Below are positions 18,372 to 27,899 of a stretch of DNA of 48,115 nt, piece by piece (position 1 is the first letter of the stretch; every line of letters begins with the position of its first letter). A model generated the notes under the pieces. The model was not told the DNA's origin. It worked only from the letters and a program-made list of their open reading frames with translations, and made no database searches. Location: assembly GCA_017608045.1 (NCBI GenBank), contig JAFCGN010000005.1, positions 1-48,115 of the forward strand, read 5' to 3'. The translations under genes were made by a program, and so were the position numbers. This DNA comes from Candidatus Parvarchaeota archaeon (GTDB lineage Archaea > Nanobdellota > Nanobdellia > JAFCGN01).

Positions 18372-18446
18372 TACCATAGCGATATATGACAAAAGAATCA
18401 TTTTAAAACTTTTTGATTAAATTTATACAAGAATTAAAAAAAATTT

Positions 18447-18818
18447 TTACCATGGGATTTCATCTATTTTTAAGGGTTCATTTAATTTACCATCTCTTTT
18501 CATCTGTCTTTTTTTACTCATGCTTATTTTACCGCTCATCTTCCAAACTATTTTATTGCATTTATTGCATCTTATTTCAAACACAACCCTATTCAGTTTT
18601 AAATTTGCATAATTATCACAAACCTCGCCGTTTCTTTTTTTATTAACACAATGATATGCGACTCTAAAAACATCATTTTTCAAATCTTCAAATAAAATGT
18701 GTTTTCCGTATGAAAAACTAAAATAACCAAGTTTCCCTTCGTCTTTGAGTTTTTTTGCTTCATCTCTTAATTTAAGCAAAAGTTTCTCAAATCTTTCTTG
18801 TTTTGACAATAAAACCAC
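18447..18818 (-). CDS. Hypothetical protein with zinc-ribbon-like Cys pairs
   Basis: AYHCVNKKRNGEVCDN...IRCNKCNKIVWKM. Confidence 0.65.
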   Translation of the reverse strand: MVLLSKQERFEKLLLKLRDEAKKLKDEGKLGYFSFSYGKHILFEDLKNDVFRVAYHCVNKKRNGEVCDNYANLKLNRVVFEIRCNKCNKIVWKMSGKISMSKKRQMKRDGKLNEPLKIDEIPW

Positions 18819-18947
18819 CCAAATTTTAACTATTGTTTTTATTTAAGATGTTTTTAATTAAAATAGTTTCTATGGATTTATTTTTTTAAAAAGCAAAACT
18901 AAAAAGGATAAGATTTAAAAGCAATTCTTTTTTTAAAAAAATATTGA

Positions 18948-19020
18948 GGGCTCGTGGTCTAGTGGCTATGACATCGCCTTGACGTGGCGGGGGTCGCCGG
19001 TTCAAATCCGGCCGAGCCCA
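18948..19020 (+). tRNA. tRNA-Val (GAC)
   Basis: Acceptor GGGCTCG/CGAGCCC, anticodon loop TTGACGT, T-arm CCGGTTCAAATCCGG. Confidence 0.92.
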
Positions 19021-19059
19021 TAGGCATTTTTTTAAACTTAGCAATCTTTATTTTCTTCA

Positions 19060-20952
19060 ATGAAAAAAATAGGTTTTGAAAAAATCTTCATTAAAGCATG
19101 CTATTATTCTTACAAATATTTCAAGTTTCTAAGTCCAAAAGAAAAAGAAAATTTTAGTAAAGAATTCAAAAGAGCACTTGAATTCTTGAATTGGGAGTAT
19201 AATGGAAAAAAAATAACTCCTAAAAAAGTAATTGTTCTTTCAAGAATTATTGGTTTAATCACTTTTTTTATTGGGTCTCTTGTTTTTTGGAATGGATTCA
19301 GTTTTATAAAACTTTTTTTCTTTTTTTTCCTTCCTTTTATAACAGCGCAGTTTATCACGGATTATCCAAAAAACAAAAGCAGTTTAAGAAAAATAAAATC
19401 ACTTTCAGAAATAAGCGATGTCTTGCTGAACTTAATCATAAGTTTAAAACAAAACCCGAATCTTGAAGAAGCCTTTTCTTTTGTTTCAAAACACAATCAA
19501 GGTGAGATTGGAAGAGATTTTAAAAGAGCGTTGTGGAAATGTTTAAGCGGACGCAAAAGCAATTTAAGAGAAGAAATGGATAAAATAGCAGAAAAATGGG
19601 GGTATTGGAGTGAGGGTTTTAAACGCTCCCTCTTTTTAATTGAAGCAAGTTTTAGTGAAAAAAACGAAGAAAAACGCAACAAAATTTTGGATAAAGCCCT
19701 TGAAATAACACTTGAAGACATAAACTATCAAATGACAAATTATTTAAATTCTTTAAAAATCCCAACACTCATATTATTTAGTTTTGGTACTGTTCTTCCA
19801 TTGCTTATTGTATCTCTTCTTCCATTGCTTGGATTTACAAGTGGCACAAGTTTAAGCATGCAACAAGTGGGTTTTTTGTTAATATCTTCGATTATTGCTA
19901 CTATTTTTTACTCTAATAACATAATTAGAAAAAGACCTGCAAGTTATTCTGAAATAAGACTTCCTGAAAAAATTCCTGGGTTGCCTAAAAAAGGATTTTT
20001 CAAATTAAGAAATAGGGTTTTCAATTCAAAATTTTACTCCATAATTATTTCAATTATTATTTGTGCACCAGGAATTCTTTTCCTGATTGATTATTACCCA
20101 TTTATAAGATTCTCAGGGTTGTTTTGGCAGTTCCTTTTGAAAGTTAACACATTAAGCATTGTTTTAGGAATAAGCGCAGGCATAAGCTTTTATTATTGGT
20201 CTATAAGTAAGGACAGAACAATTATTAGAAATAAAATAGATGAAATGGAGGAATCATTAATTGATGTTTTATACAAAATTGCTTCAAGAATGAGTGAAGG
20301 AAGGAGTCCTGAAGAGAGTGTTGAATGGACAGCTCATAATACCAAAGGAGGTTTGGAAGAACCACTTACAAGAGCAGTTTCTTTAATCAAAAAAAGGAAT
20401 ATGACTTTAAAACAAGCATTTTTTGATGAAAAAATAGGAGTATTAAACACGATATATTCAACAAGAATTAAAACTGTTTTTTCAATTTTCATAAGTTCTT
20501 GTAAGAAGGGGATTTCAAGTGCAAGCCAAATTTTATTTAACTTAAGCACGCAATTAGGAATAATTAAATCTTTAGACAAAAAACTTCGTCAAAATCTGAG
20601 TCAATCACTAAGCATGATGTATTTAACAGCAGTTTTTTTTGCACCAACTATTTGCGGACTTATTGTAACAATGCAACAATTAATAGGAAATAGTTTTGCT
20701 AAAGTAAGTTATCAATTATCAGGACAATTCAGTTTCTTAACTTTTAATTTCCAATCATTCAACACATACTTGCTCCAATTATTTGTTGGCTTTTATGTAA
20801 TAATCTTGAATTACCTTCTTGTTAAATATACTGTGATTATCCAGAATTCAGGAGATAAATTAATGATGCAAAAAAAACTTGGGAAATCAATAATAACAGG
20901 CACTATTGTGTATATTGTAAGTATAATCTTATCAGCTAAATTTTTCTTATAA
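19060..20952 (+). CDS. ArlJ/TadC-like type II secretion/type IV pilus assembly membrane protein (two T2SSF-like halves)
   Basis: 630 aa with two similar halves: SEISDVLLNLIISLKQNPNLEEAFSF and EESLIDVLYKIASRMSEGRSPEESVEW, each with hydrophobic spans. Confidence 0.8.
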   Translation: MKKIGFEKIFIKACYYSYKYFKFLSPKEKENFSKEFKRALEFLNWEYNGKKITPKKVIVLSRIIGLITFFIGSLVFWNGFSFIKLFFFFFLPFITAQFITDYPKNKSSLRKIKSLSEISDVLLNLIISLKQNPNLEEAFSFVSKHNQGEIGRDFKRALWKCLSGRKSNLREEMDKIAEKWGYWSEGFKRSLFLIEASFSEKNEEKRNKILDKALEITLEDINYQMTNYLNSLKIPTLILFSFGTVLPLLIVSLLPLLGFTSGTSLSMQQVGFLLISSIIATIFYSNNIIRKRPASYSEIRLPEKIPGLPKKGFFKLRNRVFNSKFYSIIISIIICAPGILFLIDYYPFIRFSGLFWQFLLKVNTLSIVLGISAGISFYYWSISKDRTIIRNKIDEMEESLIDVLYKIASRMSEGRSPEESVEWTAHNTKGGLEEPLTRAVSLIKKRNMTLKQAFFDEKIGVLNTIYSTRIKTVFSIFISSCKKGISSASQILFNLSTQLGIIKSLDKKLRQNLSQSLSMMYLTAVFFAPTICGLIVTMQQLIGNSFAKVSYQLSGQFSFLTFNFQSFNTYLLQLFVGFYVIILNYLLVKYTVIIQNSGDKLMMQKKLGKSIITGTIVYIVSIILSAKFFL

Positions 20953-20956
20953 TCTT

Positions 20957-21367
20957 TTATTTAAAAAAAAGTGTCAGATTCTTTCCCTCAACTATATCCC
21001 CATAATAAATGGTTAATAAGTACGTGCCGCTTGTTAAATTTAAGCTATTAAGTAAATCATTTTCAGAACATAAAGCACCAAGATCTCTTGTCCATTCAAG
21101 AAAAAGACAATTTGTTTGATTATCCATCAAAAGATGCGTGTTTTTCGGAACTTTTATTGAAACACTATCCCAAGACCCAATAGAATTTCCATATCTTAAA
21201 TCATTCATTTTTGAAAAAATGGTTTCAGCATTATTTCTAAAATCATTGCTTATAGTAAAATTGTTAAAAATAGTGATTATAGAAAACGAGATGGATAAGA
21301 CAACTGCCATTAAAAAAACAATTAAAATATATCTTAACGGCTCTCCTTCAACTGCCTTATTATTCAA
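20957..21367 (-). CDS. Pilin-like protein
   Basis: MNNKAVEGEPLRYILIVFLMAVVLSISFSI: short basic leader, hydrophobic helix. Confidence 0.65.
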   Translation of the reverse strand: MNNKAVEGEPLRYILIVFLMAVVLSISFSIITIFNNFTISNDFRNNAETIFSKMNDLRYGNSIGSWDSVSIKVPKNTHLLMDNQTNCLFLEWTRDLGALCSENDLLNSLNLTSGTYLLTIYYGDIVEGKNLTLFFK

Positions 21368-21394
21368 CCTCAGCCCTCTTTATAAATAAAAAAA

Positions 21395-21574
21395 TTAACC
21401 TGTCATGTTAGTGGTGTTCTGTGTTAAAGTGTCATTAATAAACCCAAGATTTTGGCTAATACCTAAGTTAACAACACCAACTATGTCAAGAATTATTGCT
21501 AATGCAAGTGCTGCCACTAAGACAATAATCACGTATTTCAAGGGCAATCCTTCAACAGCCTTTTTGTTTTTCAT
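21395..21574 (-). CDS. Micro-pilin-like protein (59 aa; below ORF-track cutoff)
   Basis: Read directly: MKNKKAVEGLPLKYVIIVLVAALALAIILDIVGVVNLGISQNLGFINDTLTQNTTNMTG*; leader shared with 20957-21367. Confidence 0.75.
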   Translation of the reverse strand: MKNKKAVEGLPLKYVIIVLVAALALAIILDIVGVVNLGISQNLGFINDTLTQNTTNMTG

Positions 21575-21613
21575 AAAAATTAATTAATAACAAAGCGTAT
21601 TTAAATCATTCGT

Positions 21614-23509
21614 TTATTTTTGTGGTTTGCTTACAGCATAAAGAAAACCTATTGAAACGCCAATTAAAAGCATTAAGGCTTGAACAAAAATCTGATTTTT
21701 ATCATTAACGCATACAATAGGTTCAACCCATACATTATTTTTTAAAATTTCTCCTTTTTCAGTCTCACTAAGCATTGCATTTATTATTTGGCTTGAAATT
21801 TTAGAATATTGTTTTGCGTAATTCAAAAAAATAAGTGCTTGTGCTGGTTGCGTCTCATTAAATGCTCCTGCATATTCAAGATAACTTATTGCAAGCAAAG
21901 GAACAACGCCGTTTTCTTCAACGTTTTCAATAAAAAATTTTACTTCATCTTCATCATCTTTTATTTTTTCAAAAAGCGTATCGTTTGTTAAACCTCTTGT
22001 TTCCATTGCAAGATTTGCTTCTGCTTTTGCTTCCAAAGATTCAAACAAAGCATATGCATACTCATTTTTTGAAAATGCATTGTTAGCATTCTCAAGATGT
22101 TTTTCTGCTTCTGATAAAAAAGCATCATTGCTTACAGTCTTAGCATACGCAATAGTGTTGCTTGCCTGCGTTATTCTGTCTAAAGAAAGATCCCTAAGTT
22201 TAGTATTATTGAAAGTTATGTTCATATTATTTGTAAAAAAATTAGTTAATCCCTCCCACTCCTCTGAAGTTAATATTCTTACTTGGGCAAACGATGCATA
22301 ATAAATTGCAGAAACATAATTATCATTATAATAATTTTTGTAAGCACTATCAAGCATTTTTTCTGCTTCCATTATCCTGTTTATTGCAATAACAATAGAT
22401 TCTACATCATTTATATCGTCAAAATTCCTTGTTTTTAAAAACTCATTTTCTTTACTTGTTATATTCTCTTTTAATTGGTCAAGCATTTTTTCCACAAATT
22501 GCGTGTTTTGAGAAACATAATAATTTAACAAATTACTTCCATAAGTTGAAGACACTAATGAATTAACTGCAAAACTTGCTCCAGAATAATATGCTTTCTT
22601 TTTATAAAAATCTCTTGCTTTTTCTAATTTTTCCATAGAATCATTAAGTAAGTTGTTAATTTCTTCAGAATGCAAATAAGATAATTTTGCAGAACTTAAG
22701 TTTGTTTCAAAAACATTTATCTTGTTTGAAGATTTTTCAATTAAATCTTCACACATAATTTTCATAATCTTAGAATAAAGATTTTTATCAATTTTTTTGA
22801 TATTATTTTTTTTAACAATTTTATGATTAGTAGCGTACTCATATGCTTCTTCCACTGTCCTAACAGGAGTTATGTTTAAATTCCAATTTTCTTTTGAATA
22901 GGATACTAAATCTATTGGAACTGTTTGTGTTTTTGCAATCAAGGGAGTTTGAGATAAAACATTTATTTTTTCAACATAAACAGTTTCCTGTCCCTGCGGT
23001 ATAAGCATTCTTGTTGCACCTTCTTTTGAAGCAGCCTCAGCTTTTGCAAGAAGCCCGCCAACAGGACCAATTGTGCCATCCGGATTGATGGTGCCTGTTA
23101 TCATAACATAAGGGTTTATTGAAACATTCGTGAGTGCTGACAAAGTTGCAACAGTCATAGCTGCTCCTGCACTCGGCCCTCCAATCATTGGAAACTCCCC
23201 CCTGATTACATAAAAAAAATCATATTTATCGCAATCAATATTTAAAATATCGCAACTAACTTCTTTGCTTAATCTTGCACTTGCTTGAGTATCTATTTCT
23301 GTTAAAGGCATTGTATCAACAAATATTCTGCCTGTTCCTTCCTTAACTTCTACTAATAAATCAGCAACAACTCCTTCTTCGTTTTCACCTACTTGTCTAA
23401 CACCAAGAATTTTAACATTCGCTTTTCTAACTTCTTGAGCGCTTGCAAAAGAAATTGCAAACAGAAAAAATAACACTATTATACCTGCTTTGTTCTTTTT
23501 TTTGCGCAT
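21614..23509 (-). CDS. Secreted/membrane-anchored S16 (Lon-like) protease without AAA+ domain
   Basis: Signal peptide IIVLFFLFAISFASA, GEFPMIGGPSAGAAMTVATLSAL, GTINPDGTIGPVGGLLAKAEAA, C-terminal TM. Confidence 0.85.
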   Translation of the reverse strand: MRKKKNKAGIIVLFFLFAISFASAQEVRKANVKILGVRQVGENEEGVVADLLVEVKEGTGRIFVDTMPLTEIDTQASARLSKEVSCDILNIDCDKYDFFYVIRGEFPMIGGPSAGAAMTVATLSALTNVSINPYVMITGTINPDGTIGPVGGLLAKAEAASKEGATRMLIPQGQETVYVEKINVLSQTPLIAKTQTVPIDLVSYSKENWNLNITPVRTVEEAYEYATNHKIVKKNNIKKIDKNLYSKIMKIMCEDLIEKSSNKINVFETNLSSAKLSYLHSEEINNLLNDSMEKLEKARDFYKKKAYYSGASFAVNSLVSSTYGSNLLNYYVSQNTQFVEKMLDQLKENITSKENEFLKTRNFDDINDVESIVIAINRIMEAEKMLDSAYKNYYNDNYVSAIYYASFAQVRILTSEEWEGLTNFFTNNMNITFNNTKLRDLSLDRITQASNTIAYAKTVSNDAFLSEAEKHLENANNAFSKNEYAYALFESLEAKAEANLAMETRGLTNDTLFEKIKDDEDEVKFFIENVEENGVVPLLAISYLEYAGAFNETQPAQALIFLNYAKQYSKISSQIINAMLSETEKGEILKNNVWVEPIVCVNDKNQIFVQALMLLIGVSIGFLYAVSKPQK

Positions 23510-23578
23510 TTCTACCGCCTATTGAAATTTATTGCATTTATATATAATTACTTTTTGTAATTTTCTTTCAATAAAATA

Positions 23579-23690
23579 AAGGTTAATGAACGGTCAGTGA
23601 TCACCTCCTAATCCGTCATAGGACTTAACGCTTTGCAATGTTTTAGTCCTAGGATCACGCCAATCAGCATCATCCCAATTCATTAACCTT
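23579..23690 (-). ncRNA. Candidate structured RNA with box C/D-like elements
   Basis: 12-bp terminal stem aaggttaatgaa (23579-23590)/ttcattaacctt (23679-23690); inner stems gtgatc/gatcac (23597-23602/23653-23658) and taggact/agtccta (23619-23625/23645-23651); on minus strand ATGATG (23668-23673) and CTGA (23594-23597) lie just inside the terminal stem. Confidence 0.5.
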
Positions 23691-24225
23691 ATATAATATA
23701 ATCATTTGTTTTTAAATCTTTATTTTTACATTTTTCAAATTCAATTATGTGCTCAAATTCTGAAAGCAAGTCATCAAGAATTGTAAAAAATGAATCTAAA
23801 CTAACATCTTCTTGTTTATTATCAAAACAAAATTTTGTCTTAGACCTTTTCTCTCTTTTTGTCTCTGAAATCAAATTATCAAAACGATTCCATAATTTAA
23901 GAACAAAATCTTTTTTTAAATAATCTCTAAGAAAAATAATTGAATCAATGTTCAAATCACTTCTTTCAGTTTTTTCAAGTTCATCAATTTTAGTCAATTT
24001 CTCATTATCAGAATACTTATTGCTGTACAAAACTTTATCAACTGCTTTTACATCAAACCCTCTTATTGCATAAGAAAAAAGAACAGAAAATCTTGCAAAA
24101 TTATCTGCAAGTTGTGAATCCATGCACAAAGAAAAAGTAAAAGAGTGCGAGACATGATAATTTAATTCTTCTCTTAATTTAACAAGATTTTCAATTTTTT
24201 TTGAATAATTTGTTTGTATTTCCAT
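23689..24225 (-). CDS. Hypothetical protein
   Basis: 178-aa ORF, no recognised motif. Confidence 0.6.
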   Translation of the reverse strand: MEIQTNYSKKIENLVKLREELNYHVSHSFTFSLCMDSQLADNFARFSVLFSYAIRGFDVKAVDKVLYSNKYSDNEKLTKIDELEKTERSDLNIDSIIFLRDYLKKDFVLKLWNRFDNLISETKREKRSKTKFCFDNKQEDVSLDSFFTILDDLLSEFEHIIEFEKCKNKDLKTNDYII

Positions 24226-24299
24226 TTTTACCTATTTTTTACAAAAGATTCACTATTTAAAAAAATTTCTATTTAATAACTACTAAAAAGTAACAATAT

Positions 24300-24827
24300 T
24301 TATGGTCTTTTCCATTTTATTTCATAGTAAGTCACATCTCCTTCATCATCAACAATGCCCACAAGGAGTTTTTTACGCACACTATGAGCCACTCTGTTCA
24401 TTGCTGCAAATTTACGCCAATCAAATGTCTCGCTTTCAGAAACAGCATATAAAATCCATGGAGCATGAGTTTTCCCTGGTTCTCCTCCTCTTTCATAAAC
24501 CCTAAAATCAGCCCCGTATTTGAATGCAGTTTTTGTAATATACCCTCTGCTTCGTATATCTTTGTAAACAAGGTAGCGTATGTAAAATTTTGGTTCTGCC
24601 TTGCTTGCTCTTTGAATAAAACTCTTTACAGACATGTTTTTTCTCTTATAATCTATAATTTTAATTGCGTTTTTTTCCATTAAATAAAGAGCTTCTATTA
24701 AACTAAGAATGAGTTTATTTTTTTCCAAAGTTCCAAACTTCCCGCGATTATAAAGAGAACTTGCTTCTTTCTCATTATCAATAATCACTTCTTTTTTTAT
24801 TAATATCCCAACAGGTTTAGTTGCCAT
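24300..24827 (-). CDS. endA: tRNA-splicing endonuclease
   Basis: YLVYKDIRSRGYITKTAFKYGADFRVYERG, KTHAPWILYAVSE, NRVAHSVRKKLLVGIVD. Confidence 0.92.
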   Translation of the reverse strand: MATKPVGILIKKEVIIDNEKEASSLYNRGKFGTLEKNKLILSLIEALYLMEKNAIKIIDYKRKNMSVKSFIQRASKAEPKFYIRYLVYKDIRSRGYITKTAFKYGADFRVYERGGEPGKTHAPWILYAVSESETFDWRKFAAMNRVAHSVRKKLLVGIVDDEGDVTYYEIKWKRP

Positions 24828-24874
24828 ATGAATCCTAGAAACAACATAAAAATTTAAAAGTTTGTTATTTTAAA

Positions 24875-26116
24875 TTAAATCCTGTTCTTCCATTCTTGAA
24901 GATTTCTGTTTTGGTCTTTAACTATATTCATTTTAGGAATTTCAGGAATCTTAACCTCTTCTTTCATATAAGGATTTTTTTCATCTTTATGCAAATAATA
25001 AACAATTATTGCAAGAACAAATAAAGTTATTAACAAAAGGGAACCATAAAACCATTTAGTCTTAATTGTTCTAACAAAAGCGCCTGTTATTAAATTTCTT
25101 TCTTTAACATTTACTTTGAAAACACCTGAAATCAAGGGAGTGTCACTTCTGCTGTTAAATAAATAATAACTCACATCATGTGTTCCATGAACTTCAGGTG
25201 TTAATTCAACAGGTATTTTTATCTCTTCACCTGGTTCTAATGAAAATTGTTTTGTTATTGTTTGTTCTTGATTGAGAGGCGTTGGCTCTTGGAACCAAGA
25301 AGACGGCAAAGTTAGATTAAGCAAATAATTTTCTACAAAATCATTGTTGTTTTTTATAAAGAAGATGTGCTCAAAAGTTTTATTCAATCTTGCTTTTTCA
25401 GTAAAAGCATTTTCAAAGGTTATGTTATTATCTGTTCTATGATAAATGCCAAGAGTTGAGGTAATGTTTTCACACGCCCAATTATATGTGGAGCAAACTT
25501 TTAATTTAAACTCGTAAACATTGTCTTCTAATTCAGGAACTCGCACAGATAACATCATTTTCTTAGTTTCTTTTGGTTTAATTTCTATGTAATTTTTAGG
25601 AAGATTGTAAACTTGTATGTTGTAATAATCTAAAATAAATCTTTCATTTTCACTTCCAACATTGGTTATGCTCAAATTATAATTAATAATCTCGCCTGGC
25701 GTTGCTGTCTGCTCTAATGGTTTTAAAGTTAAGATGAATTGTCTGAGTAATGGTTTCACAGTGATAATTGTGCTTTTTTGCAAATTAGTTGTTCTTCCAT
25801 CGCTTAAGTAAACATCTAAATTATAATTGCCTTCTTTTTCAGGAACTTTAATATAAAAAGAATAAACTTTTTCTCCGCCAATAGTTTGTATTACATCTGA
25901 TTTATAAACTCTAAAATTAATTTTTAACTCTGGAAACAAATATTTTTCTTCATTTGAAAAAACACTCACATTTATTTTAGCTAAATCTCCTGGTTCATAA
26001 ATTTCCTTGTCAGTGCTTACACCAATAATTTTTGTGTTTGCACTTGCTAAAGAAAATGAAAATAAGAGTAAAAATAAAATTGCTGCCTTCTTCATAAATA
26101 ATAATCCAATAAACAC
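24875..26116 (-). CDS. Secreted/membrane protein with CARDB/NEW3-like beta domains
   Basis: Signal peptide; repeated YEPGDLAKINVSVF / ATPGEIINYNLSITNVGSENERF / LEPGEEIKIPVEL; C-terminal TM. Confidence 0.7.
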   Translation of the reverse strand: MFIGLLFMKKAAILFLLLFSFSLASANTKIIGVSTDKEIYEPGDLAKINVSVFSNEEKYLFPELKINFRVYKSDVIQTIGGEKVYSFYIKVPEKEGNYNLDVYLSDGRTTNLQKSTIITVKPLLRQFILTLKPLEQTATPGEIINYNLSITNVGSENERFILDYYNIQVYNLPKNYIEIKPKETKKMMLSVRVPELEDNVYEFKLKVCSTYNWACENITSTLGIYHRTDNNITFENAFTEKARLNKTFEHIFFIKNNNDFVENYLLNLTLPSSWFQEPTPLNQEQTITKQFSLEPGEEIKIPVELTPEVHGTHDVSYYLFNSRSDTPLISGVFKVNVKERNLITGAFVRTIKTKWFYGSLLLITLFVLAIIVYYLHKDEKNPYMKEEVKIPEIPKMNIVKDQNRNLQEWKNRI

Positions 26117-26152
26117 TCTTTTTAAAATTTATTATTATGTATTTGATTTTTT

Positions 26153-27265
26153 TTAAATTCTTAAATTTTTTAATAAAAACCTTAATTTCAATTTTTTATT
26201 TAGCATTGCTGTGTGAATTAATTCTTGAATCATGAACTCATAATTTTTTATTTCAAACAATTTCTGATTTTTTTTCTCTAAAACACTTTTAAGAACATCG
26301 CAAATAGCTTCATAATCATTATTGCTTGCTATTGTCAAAATATTTCTTGTTTTATATTGCAATAAAGTATTTAACAAAATTTCTTCCTTAACAGGGATTT
26401 CATAATTTTCTCTTAAAAATTCAGAACTAAACTCTTCTTCAGAATACGCTTTTTTTATTGCGGACAACACAATTTCTGAAGATTTTAATGAATTAATAAT
26501 TGAATTGCCTGTAATAGGATTATAAAATCCGCCTGATTCTCCCACATACATAACACGATTTTTTACTAAAATGCTTGGCTTTTCAATCGGAACAGTAAAA
26601 GAATATTTTTTTAAAGGAGCAATATCAAAATAATTTAAAAACTCATTGAATTTTTCTTCATCTATTTTTTCTGCAAAATAACCTACGCAAACTTTGTTAT
26701 TATTTAATGGAATTATCCAAGCATAAGGAATTTCTGTTAAATCTTTATCAAAGAAAAATGTGACAAAATCTCTTTCTTCGTTAAACTCGCAAATTGCTTG
26801 CATTATGTTAAGAGATTCAACAGCTTCGTTTTTATTTATAATTAGCAAATCTGTTGAAAACTTAATCTCATTTGTTTTACCATAAACTTTATCTGCAACA
26901 ACATATTTTTTTATTTCGTTTCCAAAATAATATTTTGCTCCTTTTTCTTCAGCCATTTTCTGATAAATATTACTTAATTTATTTTCATCAATTACGCAAA
27001 CAGGTTTTGAAAGTTTTACATTAAGCTCTTTTTTGCCAAAAACAATTTTAAATTTCTGGATTTTTTTTATAGTAATTGAATCCAATTTTTCTTTTCCAAT
27101 AAAAGCTTCAATAAATGCGTCTGTTAGAATGATTTTAAAATCTTTTTCAATATTTTCTTTTTGATTTAAAATTATTGGAAGAAAACCTGAATTTGCAAGT
27201 TTAAAACCTAAATAATTAGTTAAAAAATCATCTCCAACAATCACTGGATTTAAACCTTTCTCCAT
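26153..27265 (-). CDS. Geranylgeranyl-reductase-like protein with degenerate N-terminal Rossmann motif
   Basis: YAWIIPLNNNKVCVGYF and RVMYVGESGGFYNPITGNSIINSLKSS match the GGR FAD-binding C-terminal region. Confidence 0.65.
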   Translation of the reverse strand: MEKGLNPVIVGDDFLTNYLGFKLANSGFLPIILNQKENIEKDFKIILTDAFIEAFIGKEKLDSITIKKIQKFKIVFGKKELNVKLSKPVCVIDENKLSNIYQKMAEEKGAKYYFGNEIKKYVVADKVYGKTNEIKFSTDLLIINKNEAVESLNIMQAICEFNEERDFVTFFFDKDLTEIPYAWIIPLNNNKVCVGYFAEKIDEEKFNEFLNYFDIAPLKKYSFTVPIEKPSILVKNRVMYVGESGGFYNPITGNSIINSLKSSEIVLSAIKKAYSEEEFSSEFLRENYEIPVKEEILLNTLLQYKTRNILTIASNNDYEAICDVLKSVLEKKNQKLFEIKNYEFMIQELIHTAMLNKKLKLRFLLKNLRI

Positions 27266-27342
27266 AAATAAGTAGTCCTTTGTGCTTATTTATATAATTT
27301 ATTGAAATGCATTTAAACATCTAAAAATGGATTTCTTGAAAA

Positions 27343-27579
27343 TCAGTATAAATTGTCTTTCAATAAATCCTTTATTATTTTATATGCTCTTTCAATATCC
27401 ACGCTTTCAATGTCTTCTTTTGCAAATCCTGATAATTTAAACAAGTACTCTGGGTGCCTTCTAATCACCCACCCGTATTCAGCAAGATTAATTTTGTTAT
27501 AAGTATAAAGAGCGGATAAAACTTTTTTTCCAAGCTCTTTCTTATCTTCCAAACTATTTTCTTGAATTTTACCTTCCAT
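27343..27579 (-). CDS. Hypothetical small protein
   Basis: 78-aa ORF. Confidence 0.55.
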   Translation of the reverse strand: MEGKIQENSLEDKKELGKKVLSALYTYNKINLAEYGWVIRRHPEYLFKLSGFAKEDIESVDIERAYKIIKDLLKDNLY

Positions 27580-27693
27580 AATCTTTTCTTTAATAATAAA
27601 ACATTATAAATTATTTTCGCAATTTGAATAAGTATTTACTGTTTATAAAAAAGAATAAAAAATCTTATAAATACGGAAATAAAAACCCATATC

Positions 27694-27768
27694 GGGCCGT
27701 TAGCTCAGCCTGGTCAGAGCATCTGGCTCTTAACCAGAGGGTCGGGGGTTCAAATCCCTCACGGCCCA
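27694..27768 (+). tRNA. tRNA-Lys (CUU)
   Basis: Acceptor GGGCCGT/ACGGCCC, anticodon loop CTCTTAA, T-arm GGGGTTCAAATCCC. Confidence 0.92.
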
Positions 27769-27899
27769 CTCACTAATAATTAAGTAAGTTATGGTTTAAA
27801 TGAAAATTTTTTGAACTTATTTGAAGTTCTAATGTTTAAAATCCTTATTTTTTTATTATAATAATTTTTAAAAATAATGTTTAATGTATTAATTATGTT

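Noticed and set aside
23600-23612. gatcacctcct resembles the 3' end of 16S rRNA (anti-Shine-Dalgarno)
   Set aside because: No other 16S-like sequence surrounds it; better explained as part of the structured RNA candidate or as chance SD complement.
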